Source: Nocardioides marmorisolisilvae (GTDB taxonomy: Bacteria > Actinomycetota > Actinomycetes > Propionibacteriales > Nocardioidaceae). From it: a stretch of DNA of 64,000 bases. Below are positions 35,720 to 42,591 of the stretch, one piece after another. The notes beneath the pieces are model-generated. The model was not told where the DNA came from, did not search any database, and worked only from the letters and a program-made list of their open reading frames with translations. The stretch lies in contig NZ_CP134227.1 in assembly GCF_031656915.1 (NCBI RefSeq), forward strand, positions 930,001-994,000, written 5' to 3'. Numbering within the stretch: the first letter of the stretch is position 1; each line of letters begins with the position of its first letter. Both the position numbers and the translations under genes were made by a program.

Positions 35720-36837
35720 CAAGGCTGGCCGTGATGAAGCACACCTCAGAAAACGGCAGGCGCGCGCAGTACACGCTGCGCACCAGAACGCGCCGCTATC
35801 TCCTGAGCGATCCAATCCTCCAACTTGAGCGTGCGGGACTCGGGATCGCACTCGCGGTAATGTTCACCGCATTCGGCATGAGTGGTACCGGAGATCTCTT
35901 TCTGAGTTCCGCCAACCTCGACAACGTTCTGGTGAGCGGCTCAGTGGTCGGAATCGTCGCGCTAGCGATGCTGCCGCCATTAGTAGCCGGCCACTTCGAC
36001 CTCTCCGTCGCCGCAGTGGCCTGCGTCAGCAACATCATTGCCGCATCGCTGATCGGCAAGTATGGCCTGCCCGTCCTTTTGGGCGTCCTTCTAGGCGCGT
36101 TGGCGGGCGCTGTTCTCGGCGTGTTGACCGGATATCTGGTTGCAAAGTTGAAGTTGAACGCCTTCGTGGTCACCTTCGGTGTTTACATCCTGCTCAACGG
36201 ACTGACCACGCTATACACCCACGGGGCGCAAATTGTCGCAGGCATCCCGCCGTCCCTGGGCGCTTGGAGCGGTAAGAGCTTCCTCGGTGTCCCACGACCA
36301 TTCGTTGCCCTGATCGTGGTCGCCGCCGTCCTTTGGTATGCGCTGTTGCACGTCCCGTGGGGCCGCAAACTCGAGGCCATTGGCTCGAACGAGAGCGCGG
36401 CCCGTCTGGTCGGCATCAACGTAGACCGCTCGGTCTGGTACGCCTTCGTGGTCTCTGGCCTGCTGTCAGGAGTTGCCGGCTCGTTGTTGACGTCGATCCT
36501 CGGAGCGGGCGACCCAACCGCAGCGCTCTCTTACCTGTTCCCAGCCTTTGCCGCAGTGTTCCTGGGTGCGACCACGATTCGTCCTGGCCGATACAACGTC
36601 ATCGGCACTGTAATCGGTGTCTATTTCGTCGGCACCGCTGTTAGCGGATTATCCCTACTCGGCGCCGACACGTGGGTGCAGCCGACGTTCAACGGGGGCG
36701 CACTAATCGTCGCTGTGGGGTTGTCGACATACCTCGCTCAAGTCCGTCAGCGTCGACAGACGCGCACGAGTGCAGCGACAGCAAGCTCAGCTACCCCAAG
36801 CTCGGAGGGGACCGTTCATGGGATCACCACGTCCTGA
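35716..36837 (+). CDS. ABC importer permease (RbsC-like)
   Basis: This 373-residue integral membrane protein has about nine to ten hydrophobic helices. It carries blocks typical of branched sugar-importer permeases: LPPLVAGHFDLSVAAVACVS, VVTFGVYILLNGL, YALLHVPWGRKLEAIGSNES and a following AARLVGI. The first 40 residues are hydrophilic and an internal ATG (MKHTSENG) may be the true start. It is translationally coupled to the ATPase. Confidence 0.9.
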   Translation: MTRLAVMKHTSENGRRAQYTLRTRTRRYLLSDPILQLERAGLGIALAVMFTAFGMSGTGDLFLSSANLDNVLVSGSVVGIVALAMLPPLVAGHFDLSVAAVACVSNIIAASLIGKYGLPVLLGVLLGALAGAVLGVLTGYLVAKLKLNAFVVTFGVYILLNGLTTLYTHGAQIVAGIPPSLGAWSGKSFLGVPRPFVALIVVAAVLWYALLHVPWGRKLEAIGSNESAARLVGINVDRSVWYAFVVSGLLSGVAGSLLTSILGAGDPTAALSYLFPAFAAVFLGATTIRPGRYNVIGTVIGVYFVGTAVSGLSLLGADTWVQPTFNGGALIVAVGLSTYLAQVRQRRQTRTSAATASSATPSSEGTVHGITTS

Positions 36838-36868
36838 AGTAGCAAACAACAAGAAGGAGAACGTCACG

Positions 36869-38065
36869 ATGTCACACGCGCCCTTTGCAGGTCGGATACG
36901 GCGAGGTCCCCTTTTGTCAGCCGTCGCTGCAGCCTCGGCCATGGCCGTCCTCACCGCATGCGGCGGAGGATCGGGCCCCAGCGGGACGACCTCGGGCCCA
37001 GCGAGTTCGTCGGCGTCCGGATCGTCATCGACATCGTCAGTCTCTATGGCCCACTTGAAGAAGGGCACAGAACAGACGCCGCCCACAACGGGGCCAACAC
37101 CGAAGAAGGGGCTCACCATCGCCTACGTCTCGTGTGGGCAGGTTTCTCCCGGATGCAAGGACCCCGGCACCGGGCTTGAAGATGCCGCGACGGAGTTGGG
37201 CTGGACTGTCAAGACCTTTGACGGGAAGTTCAACGTCGGGGGTGGCTACTCCACAGCATTCCGCCAAGCCATCGCCATCAAGCCCGATGCCATCGCCACA
37301 GCGGGCATCGACTGTGCGCAGGTCCGACAGTCCCTCGTTGCGGCGAAGGCCGCCAAGATTCCCGTTTTCGACATGCTCGGATCCGACTGCGACGCAAATG
37401 GGGGGCAGAAACTATTCGCTGCGGACATCATTTATCGCCGGGGCGTGACCAGCGCCGCGCAGTTTTACGAGGCGTGGGGACGACAGAAGGTTCAGTACCT
37501 TGAAGCGAAGCTCGGCGGGCATGTGAACTTGATCGACGTTCACTTCAACGATGTCCTGCCATCTCTCGACCAGGGCGTCCGCAGCGAGATTGCGAAATGC
37601 TCTGGGTGCAGGATCGTCGGCGATGTCGCGGTGGGGACAGCTGACTCAGCCTCGCCGCAGGGCCCGATTGTCCCGGGCGTTCAGTCCGCGCTTCTTCGGC
37701 GCCCAGATGCAAATGCGCTTCTGGTGCCCTTCGACACCCAACTTATGGTGACGGGCCTGCTTCAGGCGCTGGAGAACAGCCCCACCGGGCGCAAACTCGT
37801 TGTCACGGGCGGTGAAGGCAGTCCAGCTGGCATCCAGGCACTCGATCGCGGTCCTATTCCCACCGCGGTAGAGGGCTACAGCAACGAATGGATGGGATAC
37901 GCCTTTGCCGATGCAATTAACAGGTACCTCAACGGCGCACCGCAGGCTCCCGAAGGTTTTGGGACGCGTGTCGTCGAAAAAGGCGAGGCGCCATCCTCCG
38001 GGCCGTACGCTGCTGCGCTCGACTTCAAGGCCGCATACCGCAAGGCCTGGGGCCTGACGAAGTAA
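36869..38065 (+). CDS. Substrate-binding lipoprotein of the ABC importer
   Basis: This 398-residue protein has an Arg-containing N-terminus, a hydrophobic segment and the lipobox VLTAC, giving a lipid-anchored Cys near residue 30. A Ser/Gly-rich linker precedes the periplasmic-binding-protein fold (LTIAYVSCGQVSPGC onward, with AIKPDAIATAGIDC and EGYSNEWMGYAFADAINRYL). The start at 36869 follows aagaaggag. The fold is of the ribose-binding (Peripla_BP_4) type. Ligands in this class include sugars but also many other small molecules, so the substrate is open. Confidence 0.88.
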   Translation: MSHAPFAGRIRRGPLLSAVAAASAMAVLTACGGGSGPSGTTSGPASSSASGSSSTSSVSMAHLKKGTEQTPPTTGPTPKKGLTIAYVSCGQVSPGCKDPGTGLEDAATELGWTVKTFDGKFNVGGGYSTAFRQAIAIKPDAIATAGIDCAQVRQSLVAAKAAKIPVFDMLGSDCDANGGQKLFAADIIYRRGVTSAAQFYEAWGRQKVQYLEAKLGGHVNLIDVHFNDVLPSLDQGVRSEIAKCSGCRIVGDVAVGTADSASPQGPIVPGVQSALLRRPDANALLVPFDTQLMVTGLLQALENSPTGRKLVVTGGEGSPAGIQALDRGPIPTAVEGYSNEWMGYAFADAINRYLNGAPQAPEGFGTRVVEKGEAPSSGPYAAALDFKAAYRKAWGLTK

Positions 38066-38080
38066 CACCGCACGCACGCC

Positions 38081-38122
38081 CCCGGAGGGTCCAGCACGAG
38101 GTCCCGGGCTGGGCTCTCCGGG
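38081..38122 (+). terminator. Hairpin downstream of the ABC importer
   Basis: CCCGGAG and CTCCGGG, with an inner TCCAGC/GCTGGG pairing, form a long interrupted stem 16 bases after the last gene of the operon. Confidence 0.5.
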
Positions 38123-38196
38123 CACGATGCGTGACGCACATACAAGGAGCATGAAGTCGTTGAGCGTACCGACGTCACAACGTCGGCCGGACCGAC

Positions 38197-38337
38197 GCCA
38201 TCCCTCGTTTGCGTCTCATTGCCCCGGAGAGCGGGCTTCTGCGTTCAAAGTGGACACAATTGTGTGAACGCTCGAATCCCGACCGGGCCCTCAGGTTAGG
38301 CTACCTCGCCCCACATCGTTGCCATGGTGCACGAGCG
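38197..38337 (+). repeat. Dispersed repeat R3, close copy of R1
   Basis: It matches R1 (21860-22005) from catccctcg through the ACACAATTGTGT palindrome to atcgttgccatggtgcac, with a few substitutions and a short gap near its end. It starts just after the catabolic operon and a small hairpin CCGACGT/ACGTCGG at 38166-38184. Confidence 0.75.
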
Positions 38338-38433
38338 CCTGGCGGGGGGTCGCTGCGGGCTCAGCTGTGTGAACGCACCGGCCGGGCGCCACCTCTTTGC
38401 AAGGCTTCATCGTCGGGGCCGAGTCCCCCATTT

Positions 38434-38851
38434 CTAGGGCTCGCGCAGAGTGAGCGGGCGAACGTCGGAGGGGTTCATCGCCAGCACCCACGGGCCGGGT
38501 CCGCGCTTGATGACCTCGCGTTGAAGTCGTTCTTCGTGGCGAAGGAGCAAGTCGACCTGTTGGCGCGGTCCAAGGTCCTGCTTGGCGCCGATCCACACCG
38601 ACCTGATCCCGTGTTCCCCAGTAGGCACGTAGCTCAACGGGCCGGGTGCGGATCCGCCTGTCGCGGGTGACCACGATGAGCTGCCGGTACGCAACGACCG
38701 GCATCCAGTCCAGGTCGGGTGTGCCCACGGGTACTTCGGGAAGATCCTCATGCCCGGGGTAGATGACATCGTCACGGCCAGCACGGCGCAACAACTTGCC
38801 CAGACCCAGTGTGTTCTCGTCTGTGAAATACACCGGCGTCTGAGCCGTCAT
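38434..38851 (-). pseudogene. PIN-like (DUF5615-type) toxin, frameshifted
   Basis: The start MTAQTPVYFTDENTLGLGKL carries the early acidic DEN motif. The frame continues through DLDWMPVVAYRQLIVVTRDR and ends prematurely after VELRAY. Removing one base from the four-C run near 38616-38619 restores EHGIRSVWIGAKQDLGPRQQ and a C-terminus ending PLTLREP at 38434. The start lies two bases after the stop of a DUF433 antitoxin gene, the classical pairing. The toxin is therefore probably inactive, while its antitoxin is intact. Confidence 0.75.
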
Positions 38852-38853
38852 CG

Positions 38854-39543
38854 TCAGGCAGCGCGCTCGGCACCAGCGATCAGCTCGAAGCGGATCGCTT
38901 CATCGACCTGCTCGGAGGTGAGGTCATACAGATCCGCAAGGTCGTCGCGGCTGGTCCCCGCGCGATAGTCCTCGGCGAGCGAGTCGGGGCGGACACTGCG
39001 CACGACAGGCTGCCCGAAGGCACGGCGCGGGTCCATGACCACGTCAGGAGTTCGCGGGTCCGGGCGCAACAGACCAGCCACGTTCTCGACGTACTCAACC
39101 GCAGAACTGAACCGCTGCGCTGCATCGGTGAGGACATACTGACCGTCCCTCACGACGACCAGCCGCAGACCAAGCTCCAGCCCGATCTCCTGCTGCACCA
39201 CCTGAACGAGCTCGCGGCCCTCAACATCGAGGAACGGGCGCGCATGCGCGAGCGGATAGCGCCCGAACTCGTCGCGAAGCTTCACGATCGCCGGATGCAT
39301 CCGCTGCACGGGGACCCGACGATCGCGGAACTCTGCCAACAGCCGAGCCTCGACCATCTCGCCCCAAGTCACCGCATCCGAGCCGGTCGCCTCCGGCCGC
39401 AGGACCGGGTCATAGAAGTGGCTCTGGCCCTCATAGCCCTCCAGCCACCGCCGCGCAGTACCCGAGTGCAGCCCGACGAGCCGGTCGACGTCCGCGTAGG
39501 AGTAGATCGCGCGATCGAGCAGGAAGACGACCATGGCGCCCAT
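38854..39543 (-). CDS. DUF433-family antitoxin
   Basis: This 229-residue protein has an N-terminal MerR/HTH-like part (YSYADVDRLVGLHSGTARRW). Its C-terminal DUF433 domain (about 165-220) reads PDVVMDPRRAFGQPVV and DLADLYDLTSEQVDEAIRFE. DUF433 proteins neutralise PIN-like toxins encoded directly downstream, as here. The N-terminal coding part is present again as a remnant at 45.5-45.7 kb. The short integrase tail upstream at 39643-39665 suggests that this module once followed a recombinase gene, like the XRE/nucleotidyltransferase pair. Confidence 0.75.
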   Translation of the reverse strand: MGAMVVFLLDRAIYSYADVDRLVGLHSGTARRWLEGYEGQSHFYDPVLRPEATGSDAVTWGEMVEARLLAEFRDRRVPVQRMHPAIVKLRDEFGRYPLAHARPFLDVEGRELVQVVQQEIGLELGLRLVVVRDGQYVLTDAAQRFSSAVEYVENVAGLLRPDPRTPDVVMDPRRAFGQPVVRSVRPDSLAEDYRAGTSRDDLADLYDLTSEQVDEAIRFELIAGAERAA

Positions 39544-39650
39544 CTTCGCACCCCACTCCCGGGCGGCGAACCAGTTTGACCCGTGTCGCGGCGCGTACCC
39601 CTGCTCTTGGGAGCGTACGTCTGCGCACAGCGCCGCTCACAGTCCGAGGC
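39420..39650 (-). repeat. Antitoxin 5' region and upstream DNA, also found at 45518-45752
   Basis: Bases from gccctccagccaccgcc through the antitoxin start and on to gctcacagtccgagg occur again near 45.5-45.75 kb with a few indels. The shared stretch includes the first ~40 antitoxin codons and the entire leader, but not the rest of the module. Confidence 0.8.
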
Positions 39651-39665
39651 CCTTGCTGGACTCTG
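39643..39665 (-). pseudogene. Last codons of a cassette-type integrase
   Basis: The minus strand reads SSKGLGL then stop. It matches the terminal SSKDLGL of the two cassette integrases in 22 of 23 bases (cacagtccgagg[t/c]ccttgctgga). Upstream coding sequence is gone, and cassette copy B begins 60 bases further on. The match is short, but its position directly upstream of a toxin-antitoxin operon mirrors the intact cassettes. Confidence 0.5.
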
Positions 39666-39764
39666 GAGAGCTGGTGACGGTGGTCCTTCGATCCTGGGTC
39701 GCATGTTCAAGAACCTGTTTGATGGCCGGTCCGATCCGTGGATTCGTGCCCAGCGGACTTTCGC

Positions 39765-40402
39765 CTACCCGAGTTCGCTCGCCCAGTCCGCGAAGAACGA
39801 ACGCGCTGGCGGGAGTTCCTCGGGGACGAGTGGGATCTCGTGGTCCTCGAAGCGTCCGATGGTTCCGATCATCTGGGCGAGCACACCGGGGTCGAATCCC
39901 GCATCGAGTTCTTGCGTCTGCTCGATGAGGGCCGCCGTGCCGAAGCGTTGGGCGAGCACGTAGACGTCGGCGAAGTCGCGGGCCTCGGCACGGCCGAAGA
40001 GGGCGAGGAGCTTGCGGCCGGCGAGTTCGAGCGGTGCCAGGGTGGGGCCGAGGACGGTGATGGTCGGTCGGCTGTGGGGTGGGGAGTCGATGGCGAGGTC
40101 AACCAGGGTCTGCTCTCCCCCGCCCGTTCGACGACCAGCCTGCAGAACGTGGGTGCGTCGTGGACGATGACGACGGCGCAGCCCCGGTTGTGGAGTGCCT
40201 GCGCGAACGCGTCCTTGGCCGGTGTCACGGACGTCGTGGGTGTCCCGGCGAAGAGGTCGAGGTCCTCGGTGGGGCGGGCGATCAGGTCTGAGGCCAGGAG
40301 TGCCGCACCACCGGCGACCAGGTAGCCCTCGGTCGCGTCGAGGGCGAAGAAGATGGCGGCCAGGTCGATCTGGAAGGTGGTGAGTTGGTGGCGTCGATCC
40401 AT
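39765..40402 (-). pseudogene. AbiEii-like nucleotidyltransferase, frameshifted by a 2-base insertion
   Basis: The sequence follows the intact copy at 6174-6809 until CRLVVERAGE. There ctgctcccccg has become ctgctctcccccg (near 40113-40120), adding two bases and shifting the frame. The catalytic N-terminal half would still be translated and followed by an unrelated tail, so a shortened protein is possible. The overlap with the antitoxin stop is preserved. Confidence 0.85.
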
Positions 40403-40923
40403 TACGCGACCTGCTCGGTGCTCTGGTCGGTGACCACGGCATGCCACGCGGTCCGGATCGCGTGTGGGAGGACGAGCTCGTCCCAGAGGTCGACCAGCAG
40501 CGCGCCGTCGATGTAGGCGAGGACGTCGTCGGGTCCGCCCTCGCGCAGGACGATCTCGTATACCCGGGCCCGTTGGCGGCGCTCGCGCAGGTCGTAGCGG
40601 CGCCCGCGGTCGGACCAGTTCAGGTGCAGTGGCAGTTCCACGGTGACCAGGGCGCGGGTCAGCGGCAAACGGGGTAGTGCCGTGGGGACGTGGATCGGGT
40701 GGCCACGGGCAACGCTGACCTGTCGGAACTCGATCCGGGGAGCGAGGGTGAGGTCGAATCCGGCAGCCGCGGCGATCCTGGTCGCGGTGGCCAGCGTGGG
40801 CGATTTCCGATCGTGCTCGTAGGCCGACAGGGTGGGTCGCGAGGTCCCGGACCTCCGGGCGAGGTCGGCCTGGGACAGGCCCGCCTCGTTGCGCGCCTGT
40901 TCGATGATGTTTCCTCCAACCAT
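40402..40923 (-). CDS. XRE-family HTH regulator, probable antitoxin (copy B)
   Basis: This 173-residue protein differs from copy A by only a few residues (for example FRQVSV for FRHLSV, TDQSTEQVA for TGQSTEQVA). Length, HTH and start context are unchanged. An intact antitoxin beside a broken toxin could still repress both operons and neutralise the toxin of copy A. Confidence 0.75.
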   Translation of the reverse strand: MVGGNIIEQARNEAGLSQADLARRSGTSRPTLSAYEHDRKSPTLATATRIAAAAGFDLTLAPRIEFRQVSVARGHPIHVPTALPRLPLTRALVTVELPLHLNWSDRGRRYDLRERRQRARVYEIVLREGGPDDVLAYIDGALLVDLWDELVLPHAIRTAWHAVVTDQSTEQVA

Positions 40924-40929
40924 GAGCCC

Positions 40930-40951
40930 ATGGTATCCGATCGAATACCAT
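40930..40951. promoter_or_regulatory. Inverted-repeat operator of the XRE/toxin operon (copy B)
   Basis: The arms ATGGTAT and ATACCAT and the CGATCG centre are identical to copy A at 7337-7358 and have the same spacing to the start codon. Confidence 0.6.
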
Positions 40952-41043
40952 CCCGGATATGCAGCGACGATCTGCCGACACGACGATCCTGGGACGTCCT
41001 GGTTCGGACCGCGCTTACGCCGCGCACCAGCGCGGCGCCATCC

Positions 41044-41103
41044 GGCGCGGGGTGCGGCGCGGGGTGCGGCGCGGGGTGCGTCGCGGGGTGCGTCGCGGGG
41101 TGC
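41044..41103. repeat. 12-bp tandem repeat, 5 units (copy B)
   Basis: Three units ggcgcggggtgc and two units gtcgcggggtgc lie at the place where copy A has eight units of a slightly different sequence. Both number and unit sequence have changed. Confidence 0.9.
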
Positions 41104-41144
41104 TCGGTCGGCACCGCCGCGAGTCGATCTGATCGGGACGTCGC

Positions 41145-42251
41145 TCACAGTCCGAGGTCCTTGCTGGAGGTGATGGCGAATCGTTCGAGGGGGCGGATGT
41201 AGCGCTCGAGGAGGACGCTGAGGTTCTGGTGGCGGGTCTGCGCGGCGATCCGCTCAAGTGGGACCCCGGCCAGCGCTGCGGTGGTGGCATGGCCGGCGCG
41301 CAGGGAGTGGGCGGTGATCCGGGTGCCGTCCAGACCGGCGGCCTCGGCGCGGGCGCGCAGCATCCGGGCGATGGCCCGGCCGGCGATCGGTTCGCCGCTG
41401 ATCGTGGGTCCCCAGACCCGGGTGAACAACGGGCCCGGCGCGGATCCCCGGAGGGCCAGCCAGGCGTTGACGGCGGCGACGGGGTCGGTCTCGGTGTGGT
41501 GTCCGACCGCGACCACGACCCGTTGACCGCGCCCTTCGGGGTCGGTCTTCGAGGTGTGGATGGCCAGCAGGAGCCCGGCGGGCTCGTGGCTGAGGTCGGC
41601 CAGGGTGAGGGCGACGAGCTCGGAGCGGCGCAGTGCGGAGGCGAAGCCGAGCAGGATGATCGCGGCGTCGCGTGTCCCGGTCGGCGTGGCCCGGTCGATG
41701 GCGGCCAGGATCTGGCGGATCTCGGCGACCGTCAGCGGGCGGGCCAGTCGTCGGGGGGCGGTGCCGTGGGTCCGGGCCAGGCCGTGGCGGACCTGGCGGA
41801 CGATCTCGGTGGCGACCGGGTCGGGGGCACCAGACAGCCGGTGGACGTGCCGGATCGCGGCACACGACAGGTTCAGGGTGCTGATCGCGCGGCCGGCCTC
41901 GGCGCGTTCGGCCAGGTAGGCGCACAGCGCGACCGGGTCCGCGGGCAGGGCCGGGGTGCCGCGGTGGACGCACCAGTGCTCCCACTGGTGCCACATCTGG
42001 GCATAGGCGGTCCGAGTGTTGGGGCTGTGCGCGGCGAGGATCGCCGAGGCGACCCGGCGCGCATCGGCCTCGGTCATCCCGGTCGGCATCGCCACCGCGG
42101 TGCCGGAGGTCTCGGGATCGAGGCGGACCAGGGAGGCGCCCGCCGGAAGGCCGGCACTGAGCAAGGTGGTCGTCGCGGTGGGCCCTGGGGCAGTCGATGG
42201 CGTCATCGCCGAGGTGTAGCGCCGCCACCCGAGCCTCGCCGGCTCACCCAT
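41145..42251 (-). CDS. Tyrosine recombinase of cassette copy B
   Basis: This 368-residue protein keeps every active-site residue of copy A (ALRRSEL, HTSKT, HSLRAGHAT, TRHQN, LERYI). It lacks four residues in the Ala/Thr-rich segment near residue 30. Most substitutions cluster in the N-terminal 130 residues, for example VHRGTPALPADPVALC for AHRGVTALPADPLALC. Confidence 0.88.
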   Translation of the reverse strand: MGEPARLGWRRYTSAMTPSTAPGPTATTTLLSAGLPAGASLVRLDPETSGTAVAMPTGMTEADARRVASAILAAHSPNTRTAYAQMWHQWEHWCVHRGTPALPADPVALCAYLAERAEAGRAISTLNLSCAAIRHVHRLSGAPDPVATEIVRQVRHGLARTHGTAPRRLARPLTVAEIRQILAAIDRATPTGTRDAAIILLGFASALRRSELVALTLADLSHEPAGLLLAIHTSKTDPEGRGQRVVVAVGHHTETDPVAAVNAWLALRGSAPGPLFTRVWGPTISGEPIAGRAIARMLRARAEAAGLDGTRITAHSLRAGHATTAALAGVPLERIAAQTRHQNLSVLLERYIRPLERFAITSSKDLGL

Positions 42252-42331
42252 CGGTGCACCCGCGCCGAACGGTCAGCGGCGACGGCTCATAAGTGTGACT
42301 CCCACAACTCCACGCGCGCCAGGTTGCGGAC

Positions 42332-42581
42332 GATGAAGATCGCGCACACCATCCCCGAGAAGAGCGACCAGATCGCGTACCGCAAGGCCAAGGGCGCCTC
42401 GGGTGGTCGACCGCCGGCCTTCGACCCTGTGCTCTACAGCGAACGCAACACCGTCGAGCGAGGCTTCAACCGACTCAAGCAGTGGCGCGGCATCGCGACC
42501 AGGTATGACAAGTACGCGCTGACCTACCTCGGTGGCGTCACCCTCGCAGCCTTGGTGATCCACCACCGCGTCCGCCATTAG
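42332..42581 (+). pseudogene. C-terminal fragment of an IS5/IS427-group transposase
   Basis: The frame reads HTIPEKSDQIAYRKAKGASG, then FDPVLYSERNTVERGFNRLK and QWRGIATRYDKYA, ending in a stop. This includes the Glu of the DDE triad (NTVERGFNRLKQ) and the usual C-terminus, but the first two Asp regions are missing. It directly follows cassette copy B. Confidence 0.8.
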
Positions 42582-42591
42582 CAGACACGCT

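Larger units (their letters stand above)
39728..42292 (-). mobile_element. Integrase/toxin-antitoxin cassette, copy B
   Basis: This is the second copy of the 6137-8747 unit, same orientation, with scattered substitutions. Its left flank carries the DUF433 module and its right flank an IS5-like transposase fragment, so both neighbourhoods differ from copy A. It retains the recombinase, the XRE antitoxin and the operator, but the nucleotidyltransferase gene is frameshifted. Confidence 0.7.
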
